A DNA stretch of 64,000 nt from Polynucleobacter sp. Adler-ghost (GCF_018688495.1 NZ_CP061320.1:158586-222585), one strand, 5' to 3'; counted from the stretch's first letter, positions 48,083-61,725 are shown. The notes: generated from the sequence alone by a model not told the origin. Translations and numbers: made by a program.

Positions 48083-48660
48083 GAGATGTAGCTCAATCCA
48101 ATAGGTAAAAGCATCATGGTGAGCAGTGTAAAAAATGCTGCAGCAAGATCATCTGCAATGATTCCGAAGCCGCGCCATAGTATTAAGCCAACACTGGATG
48201 GAGATGAGTGATCACCATTCTCTACATGTTTAAAGTACCGATCAATCATTCCGATCGGACCGGGTTTCACGGCATCAAAGAATCGGAATAGTGCAAATGC
48301 CAACATCTGCATCCATAAGTTTGCTGGCATGATGAATATCAATACAAGCCAGAAAGCGACTACTTCATCCAACACAATTCCACCAAAATCTTTTTCCCCT
48401 AACTCTTCGCTGACTTGTCCGCAGATCCAGCAACCTAGAAGAATGCCTGCGCCAATAACCCACAGCCATGCTTCGGTAGATAGAAAATATTCGCCAAGTA
48501 AGAATGCGGCCCATGCCCACAGCGTTCCTGCAGTGCCGGGTGCAAATGGTGCTAGACCACTGCCCATACCGAATGCAATAGCGCGGCTGGGTTTGCTAAA
48601 TACCCACTTGAAGCTGGGGGTAAATCCGGAGGAGCTTGGCGTATTAGTTTGGGTATTCAT
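48079..48660 (-). CDS. pgpA: Phosphatidylglycerophosphatase A
   Basis: Dephosphorylates phosphatidylglycerol phosphate at the inner membrane. The 193 residues show GMGSGLAPFAPGTAGTLWAWA, the acidic block GGIVLDEVVAFW, FRFFDAVKPGPIGMID and hydrophobic helices between them. It overlaps thiL and pncC by 4 bp each, so the three are translationally coupled. The thiL-pgpA pairing is widely conserved. Confidence 0.95.
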   Translation of the reverse strand: MNTQTNTPSSSGFTPSFKWVFSKPSRAIAFGMGSGLAPFAPGTAGTLWAWAAFLLGEYFLSTEAWLWVIGAGILLGCWICGQVSEELGEKDFGGIVLDEVVAFWLVLIFIMPANLWMQMLAFALFRFFDAVKPGPIGMIDRYFKHVENGDHSSPSSVGLILWRGFGIIADDLAAAFFTLLTMMLLPIGLSYIS

Positions 48661-49679
48661 GCGAAGTGATCAAAAGATTTCAGTAGTAAACCCGCTTCTT
48701 GAGTATCCAATTCTTTTCCATCGTTACCGACGATGTGTATCTCAGGTGCCGAGGATTGCATGGATTTGATGCTGCCAATTTGGGTGAGTGGAAGATTTAA
48801 GTCCTCACTGATTTTGGTGATCGCATCTCTTGAACTGCTTGCTGCAGTAAAACATAGCTCGTAATCATCACCACCAGTCGCTGCGTATTGATTCTGAATA
48901 GTTTGCGATTGCTTACGCAATGTTGTCGATTTTGGGATTCGGTCTAAGAAGATTTCTGCATCCTTGCCTGATTGCTTGAGGATATGCCTCAGATCACCCA
49001 ACAGGCCATCAGAGATATCTAGAGCAGAATTGGCAATGCCTCTTAAGGCAATGCCTAAATGAACTCTAGGGGTGGGTTGATGCATGCGAGCCTCAATGAT
49101 TTCCAAATCCCCGTTTTTTAATTCCAACTCATGACGCAGTGCAGCAAGGGCAAGTCGGGCATCACCAACGGCACCGGAAACCCAAATGTCATCACCTGCC
49201 AATGCCCCTGTTCTACGAATGGCCTCGTCTTTTGGGATGCTGCCAAAAGCGGTGATACAAATATTGAGTGGACCAGCGGTAGTGTCGCCGCCAATGAGTG
49301 GACAAGCAAATTGATTGGCGATGGTAAATAAACCTTTGCTAAAGGCCTCTAACCAAGCTGAATTTGCCTCAGGCAGTGCCAGTGCGAGTGTGAAACCCAG
49401 CGGCCTAGCGCCCATAGCCGCTAGGTCTGAGAGGTTGACTGCTAGGGCTTTCCAGCCTAGCCACTCTGGATTAGCGTCTGGAAAAAAGTGTCTGCCACAT
49501 ACCAACATATCGCTGGTAATAGCAATTTCCTCAGCGGGGTCAGTTTTTAGTAGTGCGCAATCATCGCCAATCCCCAGCTTTACTGAGCCGGGGTTGCTGA
49601 CAAGCATGAGTTCCGACTGCGTTTTAAAGAAACGCTGAATGAGATCAAATTCGCCGAGCGAGGAGGTTTGAGATTGCAT
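48657..49679 (-). CDS. thiL: Thiamine-phosphate kinase
   Basis: Phosphorylates thiamine monophosphate to the diphosphate cofactor, which transketolase encoded nearby also needs. The 340 residues have FDLIQRFF, KLGIGDDCALL, MLVCGRHFFPDANPEWLGWKALAVNLSDLAAMGA, LIGGDTTAG and ALDISDGLLGDL, all ThiL motifs. It is first in the thiL-pgpA-pncC operon. No promoter is clearly visible in the ~70 bp shared with divergent maeB. Confidence 0.96.
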   Translation of the reverse strand: MQSQTSSLGEFDLIQRFFKTQSELMLVSNPGSVKLGIGDDCALLKTDPAEEIAITSDMLVCGRHFFPDANPEWLGWKALAVNLSDLAAMGARPLGFTLALALPEANSAWLEAFSKGLFTIANQFACPLIGGDTTAGPLNICITAFGSIPKDEAIRRTGALAGDDIWVSGAVGDARLALAALRHELELKNGDLEIIEARMHQPTPRVHLGIALRGIANSALDISDGLLGDLRHILKQSGKDAEIFLDRIPKSTTLRKQSQTIQNQYAATGGDDYELCFTAASSSRDAITKISEDLNLPLTQIGSIKSMQSSAPEIHIVGNDGKELDTQEAGLLLKSFDHFA

Positions 49680-49751
49680 GCCCCATTTTATGGCTCTTGG
49701 GACTCTTTCATCTGAGAGGAATAGAATTAGAAGCTTGAATACGTCTGATTG

Positions 49752-52091
49752 ATGAGTGAACTAATGAGCAAACCAAGCAATAGCAGTAAAGAACAGCAAA
49801 TAGCGGATTTAAGGGCGGCTGCTCTTCACTATCATGAGTTTCCAACTCCGGGGAAGATTGAAATCGCCCCAACGAAGCAGCTAACCAATCAGCGTGACTT
49901 GGCCCTAGCTTATACGCCAGGCGTTGCTGCGCCTTGCGAGGAAATTGTTAAAGATCCCGCGAATGCTTTCAAATATACCGCTCGAGGTAATTTAGTTGGT
50001 GTGATAACCAACGGTACCGCAGTATTGGGTCTAGGAAATATTGGCCCATTGGCTAGTAAGCCGGTGATGGAAGGTAAAGCAGTTCTTTTTAAGAAATTTG
50101 CTGGCATTGATGTTTTTGATATTGAAGTTAATGAAAACGATCCAGATAAATTAGTTGAAATCATTGCAGCGCTCGAGCCTACTTTTGGCGGTATCAACCT
50201 AGAAGACATCAAAGCCCCAGATTGTTTTATTGTTGAGCGCAAGTTGCGAGCACGTATGAAGATTCCGGTCTTTCATGATGACCAACATGGAACTGCAATT
50301 GTGGTTGCTGCTGCGATTCTGAATGGCTTAAAAGTAGTCGGTAAAGATGTCGCTAATGTGAAATTAGTCACTTCTGGTGCTGGCGCTGCTGCATTAGCTT
50401 GTTTAGATTTATTAGTTGACCTTGGTATCCCGCGTAAGAATATTTGGGTTACTGACTTAGTTGGTGTTGCATACAAAGGTCGTCAAGAATTAATGGATCC
50501 GCAAAAGGAGCCGTTCTGTCAGGAGACAGATTTACGCACTCTAGATCAAGTGATTGAAGGCGCTGATATTTTTTTAGGCCTTTCAGCTGGCGGTGTTCTG
50601 AAGCAATCGATGGTGAAGAAGATGGCTGATAAGCCATTGATCTATGCCTTGGCAAATCCAACTCCTGAGATTCTGCCTGAGGAGGTAAAGGAAGTTCGTC
50701 CTGACGCGGTGATGGCAACTGGCCGTACTGATTACCCAAACCAAGTAAATAACGTGTTGTGCTTTCCATTTATCTTCCGCGGTGCATTAGACGTTGGCGC
50801 TACCACCATCACGCGTGGCATGGAAGTCGCAGCGGTTAAGGCTGTGGCGGAGTTGGCACGTGCTGAGCAGAGCGAAATAGTGACCTCGGTATACGGTATT
50901 GAGAACTTGTCTTTTGGTCCGGAGTACTTAATTCCGAAGCCGTTTGATCCGCGTTTGATTACCGTCATCGCACCCGCTGTTGCTAAGGCGGCCATGGAGG
51001 ACGGCGTAGCTCTGCGCCCAATTAAAGACTTCGATGCTTACCGCAATCAATTACAACAATTTGTGTACCACTCCGGTACTTTGATGAAGCCATTGTTTAG
51101 CATTGCTAAGGGAGTGCCTGCCGCTCAAAAACGGATTGTGTTTGCTGAAGGTGAGGATGAGCGCGTATTGCGTGCAGTACAAATCATTATTGATGAGCAT
51201 TTAGCAACACCAATTCTGATCGGTCGTCCTGCGGTAATTGAGCACCGCATTGACAAGTTCGGATTACGTATTAAAGCGGGTGAAGACTTTGAGATCGTGA
51301 ACCCAGAGAGTGACTCACGCTTCCGTGATTTCTGGCAAACGTATTTAGGCTTGACTGAGCGTAAGGGTGTTACCGAATCTTTTGCTAAGCTAGAAATGCG
51401 TCGCCGCAATAGCTTGATCGGATCCATCATGATTAGTAAAGGCATGGCTGATGGCATGATCTGTGGCACCGTTGGCAATTTAGCAACCCATTTGAAGTAC
51501 ATCGATGAGGTGGTCGGTCAAGAGCCGGGTGCCAATGTGTATGGCGCCATGTCTGGATTAATTTTGCCGGGTCGCCAAGTCTTCTTGGTCGATACCCATG
51601 TGAATATCGATCCAACAGCAGAACAATTGGCTGAACTCACCTTGATGGCTGCAAACGAAATGCGTAAATTGGGCATAGCGCCTAAGGTGGCGCTCTTGTC
51701 CCATTCCAACTTCGGTTCAAGTAGCGCTCCATCTGCAGTCAAAATGCGTGACGTTCTCGCTTTGATTCAAAAAGCAGACCCTAGTCTTGAAGTGGATGGT
51801 GAAATGCACGGTGATAGCGCTTTGGATGAAACTATTCGCGCCGGTGCGGTTACTTCATCACCGCTAAAAGGTGATGCTAATTTGTTAGTTCTGCCAAATA
51901 TTGATGCTGCCAATATTTCTTACAACTTATTGAAGACGGCTGCCGGTAACGGTATCGCAATCGGACCATTACTTTTAGGGGTTGCTAAGCCAATTCATAT
52001 TTTGACGCCAGCAGCTACAGTGCGTCGTATCGTCAATGTGACTACCTTGGCGGTAGTTGAAGCTGCAAGTAACGCTAGAGGGGCGGCCTAA
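49752..52091 (+). CDS. maeB: NADP-dependent malic enzyme with phosphotransacetylase-like domain
   Basis: Oxidative decarboxylation of malate to pyruvate with NADPH. The 779-residue MaeB form has a malic-enzyme part to about residue 430 ([57 protein letters not shown]). A PTA-like C-terminal domain follows ([54 protein letters not shown]), generally thought regulatory. The start could be ATG 49752 or ATG 49764; a TTG at 49749 is less likely. Confidence 0.96.
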   Translation: MSELMSKPSNSSKEQQIADLRAAALHYHEFPTPGKIEIAPTKQLTNQRDLALAYTPGVAAPCEEIVKDPANAFKYTARGNLVGVITNGTAVLGLGNIGPLASKPVMEGKAVLFKKFAGIDVFDIEVNENDPDKLVEIIAALEPTFGGINLEDIKAPDCFIVERKLRARMKIPVFHDDQHGTAIVVAAAILNGLKVVGKDVANVKLVTSGAGAAALACLDLLVDLGIPRKNIWVTDLVGVAYKGRQELMDPQKEPFCQETDLRTLDQVIEGADIFLGLSAGGVLKQSMVKKMADKPLIYALANPTPEILPEEVKEVRPDAVMATGRTDYPNQVNNVLCFPFIFRGALDVGATTITRGMEVAAVKAVAELARAEQSEIVTSVYGIENLSFGPEYLIPKPFDPRLITVIAPAVAKAAMEDGVALRPIKDFDAYRNQLQQFVYHSGTLMKPLFSIAKGVPAAQKRIVFAEGEDERVLRAVQIIIDEHLATPILIGRPAVIEHRIDKFGLRIKAGEDFEIVNPESDSRFRDFWQTYLGLTERKGVTESFAKLEMRRRNSLIGSIMISKGMADGMICGTVGNLATHLKYIDEVVGQEPGANVYGAMSGLILPGRQVFLVDTHVNIDPTAEQLAELTLMAANEMRKLGIAPKVALLSHSNFGSSSAPSAVKMRDVLALIQKADPSLEVDGEMHGDSALDETIRAGAVTSSPLKGDANLLVLPNIDAANISYNLLKTAAGNGIAIGPLLLGVAKPIHILTPAATVRRIVNVTTLAVVEAASNARGAA

Positions 52092-52108
52092 GACCTGGGG
52101 ATGGGCCT

Positions 52109-52171
52109 TTATTTATGTTAGTTAGCATTAACTAACATAAATAATTATTATATAAATCAATGGTTTATATA
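52109..52171. promoter_or_regulatory. Two tandem perfect palindromes between maeB and the barstar-like gene
   Basis: The first has 16 bp perfect arms (52109-52124 and 52129-52144; core GTTAGTTA-GCAT-TAACTAAC). The second has 8 bp perfect arms (TATATAAA 52149-52156 and TTTATATA 52164-52171). The first could end maeB transcription as an AT-rich hairpin, but it has no T-run, so an operator or regulatory RNA fold for the downstream gene is equally likely. Confidence 0.6.
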
Positions 52172-52229
52172 AAATGTACTGTAATTGGACTTGATTTGAT
52201 GGCGTGTTAAGGGTAATCTAGCATCCATC

Positions 52230-52850
52230 ATGAATAATCGCTCTGAAAACGGCACTACAGTAGGCTTTGACGAACACAGTCGGGCTGAAAGTTGGGATAG
52301 TAACGATCGACTCGAAACCGAGTCATCCGCTGCCAATATCTATGCTGAGGGCGGTTTATCTCGTTTACAAACCTATGCAGCAAATCAAGTTTCGGGGAAA
52401 AAAGTGACTGCTTCTTGGCGTGCCGCTTTGGCCGTTCGCGATGCCGGACCGCCGGCAATGTTGCGCAGTGTGCGCCCTAATATCGTGCAATCTATTCGTG
52501 CTTTTCGCACTCCTGATCTTCAGGAGGCGGCTACTGAACTTGGCCAGCATTTCATTTACGCAAATTGTGCAAATGCAATGACTAAAGGCGAAGTTTTAGA
52601 GGCGATTGCAATTGCTTACACCTTTACCAAGCAACAGGCGAAGAATTTCGATCCTTTATTGGACGCTTTGACGACAACTGTTGATAAGTCTGGCCCTCAG
52701 CCAGGTTTTGTAGTGGTGCTCGAAGGTTTGCCTTGTACTCAGAAGTTTGACAAAGAGGCCCGTGAGACCCTGCTAGATGTATTCCGTGATGCTGTGGACT
52801 TTTGGTCTGAACGCCGCACACCGTATCGCGTGTTCTACTCTTTTGCTTAA
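52230..52850 (+). CDS. Barstar-family protein
   Basis: A 206-residue protein whose C-terminal half (about 95-206) resembles barstar: MTKGEVLEAIAIAYTFTKQQAKNFDPLLDALTT in place of the barstar helix-loop (normally with FGxNWDAL), then PGFVVVLEGLPC and an FWSERRTPYRVFYSF end. The first ~90 residues are an Asn/Ser/Glu-rich then basic extension without a recognised domain. Barstars inhibit barnase-type RNases, but no RNase partner is next to it. The diverged contact helix makes inhibition uncertain; it may be a housekeeping barstar-like protein of betaproteobacteria. Confidence 0.7.
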   Translation: MNNRSENGTTVGFDEHSRAESWDSNDRLETESSAANIYAEGGLSRLQTYAANQVSGKKVTASWRAALAVRDAGPPAMLRSVRPNIVQSIRAFRTPDLQEAATELGQHFIYANCANAMTKGEVLEAIAIAYTFTKQQAKNFDPLLDALTTTVDKSGPQPGFVVVLEGLPCTQKFDKEARETLLDVFRDAVDFWSERRTPYRVFYSFA

Positions 52851-52886
52851 TTCCTTGTTTAACAAATAAGCAGCAGTCAATCAGCA

Positions 52887-52913
52887 AAAATCGCCTCTAT
52901 TTGAGGCGATTTT
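52887..52913. terminator. Bidirectional terminator between barstar-like gene and rsmE
   Basis: An 11 bp stem AAAATCGCCTC / GAGGCGATTTT with a TATTT loop. On the plus strand it ends with TTTT, and on the minus strand with five Ts. The rsmE stop codon (52897-52899 complement) and last codons lie inside the stem. Confidence 0.85.
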
Positions 52914-53658
52914 GCATTTCTGGGCCCCAAATACTGTGAACAACAGTAATAGCCACAATTCCAGCAGTTTCAGTTCTCAATACGCGATCACCCAGAGAAA
53001 CTATTTGATAACCGGCTGCCTGAGCTTGTGCTTCCTCTTCTGGGGAGTGTCCACCTTCGGGCCCAATCATCAAAATGACATCCTGCGGTGGGTTATCCAC
53101 TAAAACAGAATATAAGCTTTTATCAGTATCTGGGCTTAAAAGTAGTTTAAGTTTAGCTTTTTGAGTCTTCTGTAGATAACTTGCAAAACTTTGAACAGGC
53201 TCTACTGTAGCTAAGACTGTGCGATCACATTGTTCGCAAGCTGCTTGAACAATGCCTTGCCAGTGCAAAAGACGCTTTTGGGCACGTTCAGCATCACTAG
53301 AGCGGGTTAATTTAATCACTGAGCGCTCACACTGTAATGGGGCAATAAGCTGAGCCCCAGTCTCTATAGCCTTTTCAACCACCCAATCCATTTTGTCGCC
53401 CCCAGCAAGCCCTTGCGCCAGAGTAATGGCATACGGGCTCTCACGATGAGTGTCTTGGCGAATATCGCTCAACTCGGCTTCCCCCGATTTATTGCTGAGG
53501 GAAAGGAGTTTGGCTAGGGCAACTTGGCCATTTCCATCAAAGATGGGGAAAAATTCTCCAACTTGGATACGGCGCACGCGCAGGTGATGTGCAAGCTCGG
53601 GGGTGAGGGTATTTGGCTTTTGGTTTTCCCATGGGCCGGGAAGATAAAATTGAGGCAT
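52897..53658 (-). CDS. rsmE: 16S rRNA (uracil(1498)-N(3))-methyltransferase
   Basis: A SPOUT methyltransferase acting on 30S subunits. The 253 residues have an N-terminal PUA-like part (HHLRVRRIQVGEFFPIFDGNG), then ALAQGLAGGDKMDWVVEKAIETGAQ, the knot motif MIGPEGGHSPEE and LGDRVLRTETAGIVAI. The ATG at 53658 is 43 bp from the divergent tkt start. Its 3' end is embedded in a terminator hairpin. Confidence 0.96.
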   Translation of the reverse strand: MPQFYLPGPWENQKPNTLTPELAHHLRVRRIQVGEFFPIFDGNGQVALAKLLSLSNKSGEAELSDIRQDTHRESPYAITLAQGLAGGDKMDWVVEKAIETGAQLIAPLQCERSVIKLTRSSDAERAQKRLLHWQGIVQAACEQCDRTVLATVEPVQSFASYLQKTQKAKLKLLLSPDTDKSLYSVLVDNPPQDVILMIGPEGGHSPEEEAQAQAAGYQIVSLGDRVLRTETAGIVAITVVHSIWGPEMQNRLK

Positions 53659-53701
53659 TACTGAAATATAGCTAATTAATTTTCTCGAGACCCAATTTAC
53701 G

Positions 53702-55696
53702 ATGTCAAACCTTCAAATTCGTATGGCAAATGCCATTCGTGCTTTATCCATGGATGCAGTTCAACAAGCCAATTCCGGACATCCTGGAATGCCAATGGGT
53801 ATGGCTGATATTGCAGTTGGTCTGTGGAATGAACATTTGCAGCACAATCCAACCGATCCCCATTGGATGAATCGTGATCGCTTCGTTTTATCTAACGGCC
53901 ATGGCTCGATGTTGTTGTATTCCTTATTGCATCTCACTGGCTATGACTTGCCGATGAGCGAGTTAAAAAATTTCCGTCAGTTGCACAGCAAAACTGCTGG
54001 CCATCCAGAATATGGAATTACTCCCGGAGTAGAAACCACTACCGGTCCTTTAGGTCAGGGAATTTCAAACGCGGTTGGCATGGCGCTGGCAGAAAAATTA
54101 TTATCTGCGGAATTTAATCGCCCAGGCCACGATATTGTTGATCACTACACCTATGTTTTTTTAGGCGATGGATGTTTGATGGAAGGCATCAGTCATGAAG
54201 TATGTTCATTGGCTGGCACACTCAAACTTAATAAACTCATTGCACTATGGGATGACAACGGCATCTCGATTGATGGCAAAGTAGTCTCTTGGTTTAACGA
54301 GGATACGCCAAAGCGTTTTGAGGCTTACGGCTGGAATGTTCTTCGTGCTGTGGATGGTCATGATGCAGAGGCTGTATCTAGTGCAATCGCTCAAGCGAAG
54401 AAGAGTGACAAACCGACATTGATTTGTTGCAAGACTGCGATTGGTCAAGGTTCTCCCAATATGGCGGGTAGCGATAAGGTGCATGGCTCCCCATTGGGCG
54501 CAGCTGAAATTGCTGCAACCCGTGTTGCATTGAACTGGCCCTATGCGCCGTTTGAAATCCCAAACGATATTTATGAAGCTTGGGATTTTAAGAAGCGTGG
54601 TCAAGCTGCTGAGCATGAGTGGAATAAAGAATTCCAGGCCTACAAAAATAAATATCCAGAGTTGGCTTCTGAATTACAGCGCCGTATGCAAGGCGATTTA
54701 TCTAAAGACTTTTCAAAAACTTTAGACGCTTATTTAAAAACCTGTGAAGTCAAAGCAGAAACAATTGCTACTCGCAAGGCCAGTCAAAATGCGATCGAGG
54801 CATTAGCGCCAGCTTTGCCGGAGTTCATGGGCGGATCTGCCGACTTAACAGGCTCTAACTTAACCAACTGGTCTTCATGCAAGGCTGTGCGTGGAGATCA
54901 ATGGGGCAACCACATCAACTACGGTGTGCGTGAGTTTGGTATGAGTGCCATCATGAACGGTATCGCTTTACATGGTGGATATATTCCATTCGGTGGCACC
55001 TTCTTAACCTTCTCTGATTACAGTCGCAATGCATTGCGCATGGCTGCATTGATGAAATTGCGTAGCATCTTTGTCTTTACACATGACTCTATTGGCTTGG
55101 GTGAGGATGGTCCAACCCACCAGTCTGTTGAGCATGTCGCAAGCTTGCGCCTCATTCCGAACTTGATGGTCTGGCGTCCATGTGACACCACTGAGAGTGC
55201 AGTTGCATGGGGTGCTGCGATTGAACGTCAGCATGGCCCAAGCGCCTTGATCTTCAGTCGTCAAAATTGCCCATTTGTGCCACGTAATAGTCAGCAAGTA
55301 AAAGATATTGCCCGCGGTGGATATGTTTTACGTGATCCCAAGAAATTGAAGATCAAGGCGGTGATTATTGCTACTGGTTCAGAAATTGCCTTGGCATTGC
55401 AAACAGCCGAGCGTTTAGAGGGTGAAGGTTTTGGTATTCGTGTGGTATCGATTCCATCAACGACAGTATTTGATCAACAGGACGCTGCGTATAAAGCAAC
55501 AGTTTTACCAGCGGATATTCCACGCATTGCTGTTGAAGCGGGCGTAAGTGATTTCTGGTGGAAGTATGGTTGTGCAGCAGTCCATGGCGTTGATACCTTC
55601 GGAGAATCTGCGCCAGCACCTGTGCTCTATGAATACTTTGGTTTAACGGTTGATCAGATTACTAAAACAGTGAAGCAATGTATTGCAAAGAAATAG
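53702..55696 (+). CDS. tkt: Transketolase
   Basis: A thiamine-diphosphate enzyme of the pentose phosphate pathway. The 664 residues include [14 protein letters not shown], the ThDP motif [18 protein letters not shown] ... [34 protein letters not shown], and [19 protein letters not shown]. It lies 56 bp upstream of gap on the same strand, the typical tkt-gap pair of proteobacteria. Confidence 0.98.
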   Translation: MSNLQIRMANAIRALSMDAVQQANSGHPGMPMGMADIAVGLWNEHLQHNPTDPHWMNRDRFVLSNGHGSMLLYSLLHLTGYDLPMSELKNFRQLHSKTAGHPEYGITPGVETTTGPLGQGISNAVGMALAEKLLSAEFNRPGHDIVDHYTYVFLGDGCLMEGISHEVCSLAGTLKLNKLIALWDDNGISIDGKVVSWFNEDTPKRFEAYGWNVLRAVDGHDAEAVSSAIAQAKKSDKPTLICCKTAIGQGSPNMAGSDKVHGSPLGAAEIAATRVALNWPYAPFEIPNDIYEAWDFKKRGQAAEHEWNKEFQAYKNKYPELASELQRRMQGDLSKDFSKTLDAYLKTCEVKAETIATRKASQNAIEALAPALPEFMGGSADLTGSNLTNWSSCKAVRGDQWGNHINYGVREFGMSAIMNGIALHGGYIPFGGTFLTFSDYSRNALRMAALMKLRSIFVFTHDSIGLGEDGPTHQSVEHVASLRLIPNLMVWRPCDTTESAVAWGAAIERQHGPSALIFSRQNCPFVPRNSQQVKDIARGGYVLRDPKKLKIKAVIIATGSEIALALQTAERLEGEGFGIRVVSIPSTTVFDQQDAAYKATVLPADIPRIAVEAGVSDFWWKYGCAAVHGVDTFGESAPAPVLYEYFGLTVDQITKTVKQCIAKK

Positions 55697-55752
55697 ACAA
55701 GATTAGAAATAAAGTATTTATTTAAGAATTCAAAATTAGCAAGGGAAATGGA

Positions 55753-56781
55753 ATGACAATTCGTGTCGCAATTAATGGTTATGGTCGTATTGGTCGTATG
55801 GTCTTACGTGCTTTGTATGAAGATCAAGTCAATGGCAAGCCTAGACGTGATATCAAAATCGTTGCAATTAATGCGATGGGTGATATCGACATCAATGCGC
55901 ACCTGACTCAGTATGATTCTGCGCATGGTCGTTTTCCTGCTGAAGTAAAGGTAGATGGCGATTGCATGGTGGTCAATGGCGATAGCATCAAAATGTTCTC
56001 TACTCGTAATCCTTTGGAAACTCCTTGGGGTGAGTTGGGTGTGGATTTAGTGCTTGAGTGCTCGGGCAAATTCACTTCCAAAGAAAAAGCCATGGTGCAT
56101 ATTTCTCAGGGTGCGAAGAAGGTATTGATCTCTGCCCCAGGTGAAAAAGATGTTGATGCCACTATTGTTTATGGTGTGAATCAACAAGTTCTCAAGTCAA
56201 GCGATGTTGTAGTTTCTAATGCGAGCTGCACAACCAACTGTTTAGCCCCATTGGTTAAGCCATTACTAGAAAAAATTGGGATCGAATCTGGTTTGATGAC
56301 CACGATTCATGCGTTTACTAATGACCAGGTTCTAACCGATGTGTACCACAAGGATATGCGCCGTGCGCGTTCTGCTGTGACCAGCATGATTCCAACCAAG
56401 ACAGGTGCAGCAAAAGCAGTTGGCTTGGTATTGCCAGCTTTAGCAGGACGCTTTGACGGTTTTGCAATGCGCGTACCCGTCATTAACGTTTCGGTTGTGG
56501 ATTTAACCTTTGCCGCCAGCCGAGCTACTAGCGTGGATGAAGTGAACTCCATCCTCAAAACAGCCAGTGAGGGTGAGTTGAAGGGTATTTTGGGTTTCAA
56601 TACCCTGCCTTTGGTGTCAATCGACTTCAACCACGATCCTCGCCCTAGTATTTACGATGCTTCCCAAACTCGCGTTTCAGCCGATGGTAAGTTGGTCAAA
56701 GTATTGGCTTGGTATGACAATGAGTGGGGTTATTCAGTCCAAATGCTCAATGCTGCTGAGGCATTGATGGCTGTAAAGTAA
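55753..56781 (+). CDS. gap: Glyceraldehyde-3-phosphate dehydrogenase, type I
   Basis: Glycolytic/gluconeogenic NAD-dependent enzyme. The 342 residues have [17 protein letters not shown], the active site [13 protein letters not shown] with C159, the partner His in the TIHAFTNDQ block, and [13 protein letters not shown]. An AGGGAAATGGA site precedes the ATG. A palindromic terminator follows 52 bp after the stop. Confidence 0.98.
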   Translation: MTIRVAINGYGRIGRMVLRALYEDQVNGKPRRDIKIVAINAMGDIDINAHLTQYDSAHGRFPAEVKVDGDCMVVNGDSIKMFSTRNPLETPWGELGVDLVLECSGKFTSKEKAMVHISQGAKKVLISAPGEKDVDATIVYGVNQQVLKSSDVVVSNASCTTNCLAPLVKPLLEKIGIESGLMTTIHAFTNDQVLTDVYHKDMRRARSAVTSMIPTKTGAAKAVGLVLPALAGRFDGFAMRVPVINVSVVDLTFAASRATSVDEVNSILKTASEGELKGILGFNTLPLVSIDFNHDPRPSIYDASQTRVSADGKLVKVLAWYDNEWGYSVQMLNAAEALMAVK

Positions 56782-56833
56782 GAAATTAAATCGGTTTTAA
56801 GTCTAACAGCGCTTAAAATCTTGTTTTTCATGT

Positions 56834-56861
56834 AAAAAAGACCTCAATTGAGGTCTTTTTT
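56834..56861. terminator. Perfectly palindromic bidirectional terminator between gap and fur
   Basis: A 28 bp perfect palindrome, AAAAAAGACCTCAA and its complement, giving a GACCTC stem with A-run and T-run on both strands. It ends the convergent gap and fur transcripts. Confidence 0.94.
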
Positions 56862-56886
56862 CATTATCCGATCTTATCTTCCCAAT

Positions 56887-57339
56887 TTAGGACTTTGGCT
56901 TATTGCGGCAATTCTTCTTTTGGCAGTGGCCGTACATCGCTAAAGAGTGCTCCTGGAGCTTGAAACCGAGGTTTTTAGCAATATCGCGCTGCCTTTTCTC
57001 GATGGCCTCATCTACAAACTCCTCAACGTGACCGCAGTCTAGGCAGACCAAGTGGTCATGGTGCTGACCTTCGTTCAGTTCATAAATAGCCCTGCCATCC
57101 CCTTTGCTGGACTCAAAATGACTGCGGAGCAAGAGGCCTGCTTGTTCAAACTGGGTGAGCACTCGATATACCGTGGCTAAACCAATTTCTTTGTCATCCT
57201 TGGCCAAGGCCATAAAGACGTCTTCAGCGCTAAAGTGCGTACCACCATTTTGATGAAAAAAGTCTAGGATTTTCATGCGTGGACCGGTTGCCTTCAGGCC
57301 AATGTCGCGTAAATCTGCTGGAGTCGGATTTTGGTTCAT
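56887..57339 (-). CDS. fur: Ferric uptake regulator Fur
   Basis: An iron-sensing repressor of 150 residues. The N-terminal winged helix (DLRDIGLKATGPRMKILDFF, EIGLATVYRVLTQFEQAGLL) is followed by the metal-binding dimerisation domain with HHDHLVCLDCGHVEEF (Cys pair) and a second Cys pair near the C-terminus (HCQKKNCRNK). It is divergent from bamE, the conserved arrangement in betaproteobacteria, with about 33-50 bp between starts and no obvious Fur box. Confidence 0.97.
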   Translation of the reverse strand: MNQNPTPADLRDIGLKATGPRMKILDFFHQNGGTHFSAEDVFMALAKDDKEIGLATVYRVLTQFEQAGLLLRSHFESSKGDGRAIYELNEGQHHDHLVCLDCGHVEEFVDEAIEKRQRDIAKNLGFKLQEHSLAMYGHCQKKNCRNKPKS

Positions 57340-57372
57340 ATTCGGGGTTTGGGAGCTAAAATCAATGTCTTA

Positions 57373-58107
57373 ATGATACGGCCTGCCATGCAAATTTGCC
57401 TTCAACTTTTTACCCTTCTATTGAACTCCATTTTGAGGGTTTTTGAACTCGCTCGGGCGGGCTTAGTTATTGCTGCAGTGAGTTCAGCAATGATTGCCAC
57501 TGGCTGTACTAGTGCTGTCGATGACACACAGCGTGCCTGGATGAACAAAGTCTTTAGACCTTATGTTCCAGATGTGGTGCAGGGCAACTTTATCTCCAGC
57601 GAGCAATACGCAAAGTTACAGGTCGGGCAGAGTCGTGAGCAAGTGCGTCAAATTCTGGGTACACCTTTGCTTGCAAGTTATTTCCATGCCAATCGCTGGG
57701 ATTACGTTTTTGAATTTAAGCGCGCCGGTCAACAAATGAGTAAAGAGCGTCGCGTGACGGTGTTTTTCGAAGGCGATAAGCTGGTTAAGTTTCAGGGTGA
57801 TGCATTGCCAACCGATGTCGAGTTGGTTGCGGAGATTGATGGCTATGCAAAAAGCAAACGCTCATTCTGGGAGGTCATGACTGGATCGAACAAGCCACCA
57901 GTAACCCCACCTTTGCAGCAGCCAGAGTTGCTGGTTCCCAGTCCAACGAATAATTTGCCCGCTGGGGCTACAGTGCCTGCAGCTCCTGCCAGCAGTTCAT
58001 TTTGGGACTTTTTTAGCTTTTCAAAAAAGTCGCCAGATTCTCAGCCGGTGCCTCAACAGTTAGGTCCTGGTGCTCTTAACGTTCCACAGGCTAGTGAAGC
58101 AAAGTAA
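57373..58107 (+). CDS. bamE: Outer membrane assembly lipoprotein BamE (SmpA/OmlA)
   Basis: A component of the BAM complex for outer-membrane proteins. The lipobox SAMIATGC follows a hydrophobic stretch; the mature core is YVPDVVQGNFISSEQYAKLQVGQSREQVRQILGTPLLASYFHANRWDYVFEF. After the ~100-residue BamE domain there is a ~90-residue Pro/Ser/Gln-rich tail, longer than the E. coli protein. The start is unclear: ATG 57373 and ATG 57388 both give a long signal region, and a TTG nearer the lipobox would give a conventional signal peptide. It is divergent from fur. Confidence 0.92.
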   Translation: MIRPAMQICLQLFTLLLNSILRVFELARAGLVIAAVSSAMIATGCTSAVDDTQRAWMNKVFRPYVPDVVQGNFISSEQYAKLQVGQSREQVRQILGTPLLASYFHANRWDYVFEFKRAGQQMSKERRVTVFFEGDKLVKFQGDALPTDVELVAEIDGYAKSKRSFWEVMTGSNKPPVTPPLQQPELLVPSPTNNLPAGATVPAAPASSSFWDFFSFSKKSPDSQPVPQQLGPGALNVPQASEAK

Positions 58108-58172
58108 AGATAAAGTTGTGTTGATGTCGAGTGAAGTTTTTCGGCAACCCTGAATAAGAAACGAAGATACAA

Positions 58173-58976
58173 ATGATGAAAATCGCAATTGCTGGTGCAA
58201 CCGGCCGTATGGGAAAAATGTTGATCGAGGCAGTGCTCAATTGCACGGACGCTGAGCTTGTTGGTGCACTAGAGCATGAGTCTTGCCCTTTGCTTGGGGA
58301 AGATGCTGGTGCATTCTTGGGTAAAAAAACTGGCGTAGTCATGACATCGGATATTACGAAGGCTCTGAGTAGCGCTGAGTTTTTAATTGACTTCACTCGT
58401 CCCGAGGGTACGATGGCCCACTTAGCCGTGGCGCAAAAGACGAACAGCAAAATGATTATCGGTACCACCGGTCTTAGCTCAGAACAAATTGATAACCTGA
58501 AGAAAGCTTCTGCAAACTTGGCTATCGTATTTGCTCCAAATATGAGTGTGGGTGTCAATGCGACATTGAAGTTGCTAGAGATCGCCGCAAAGATGTTGAA
58601 TGAAGGTTATGACATTGAAATCATTGAAGCCCATCACCGTCACAAAGTGGATGCACCATCTGGTACCGCCCTCAGAATGGGCGAGGTGATTGCAGATGCG
58701 CTTGGTGAGAAATTAGGTGATGTTGCGGTATATGCACGCGAAGGTCATACCGGTGAGCGCAAAGCTGGCTCGATTGGTTTTGCCACTATCCGTGGTGGAG
58801 ATATTGTGGGTGATCACACTGTCTTATTTGCGGGCGAGGGTGAGCGCATTGAGATTAGCCATAAGTCTTCTAGCCGTCAGTCTTATGCACAAGGTTCTTT
58901 GCGCGCTGCACGCTTCTTGCAAGCTCAGGCTTCCGGTCTTTATGACATGCAAGATGTTCTTGGCCTGCGTAAGTGA
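58173..58976 (+). CDS. dapB: 4-hydroxy-tetrahydrodipicolinate reductase
   Basis: Lysine/DAP pathway reductase. The 267 residues have [19 protein letters not shown], the [15 protein letters not shown] and GTTGLSSEQ motifs, [19 protein letters not shown], and the signature [23 protein letters not shown]. It starts with ATGATG; the first ATG is used. The bamE-dapB-leuS order is kept. Confidence 0.98.
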   Translation: MMKIAIAGATGRMGKMLIEAVLNCTDAELVGALEHESCPLLGEDAGAFLGKKTGVVMTSDITKALSSAEFLIDFTRPEGTMAHLAVAQKTNSKMIIGTTGLSSEQIDNLKKASANLAIVFAPNMSVGVNATLKLLEIAAKMLNEGYDIEIIEAHHRHKVDAPSGTALRMGEVIADALGEKLGDVAVYAREGHTGERKAGSIGFATIRGGDIVGDHTVLFAGEGERIEISHKSSSRQSYAQGSLRAARFLQAQASGLYDMQDVLGLRK

Positions 58977-59016
58977 ATGTTCAGTAAATCAGAATAGAAG
59001 AAAAGAGTTGTATTGA

Positions 59017-61689
<2,673 letters not shown>

Positions 61690-61725
61690 ATCGCTAACGC
61701 TTTATTTTAAATAGAAACTAAACAC

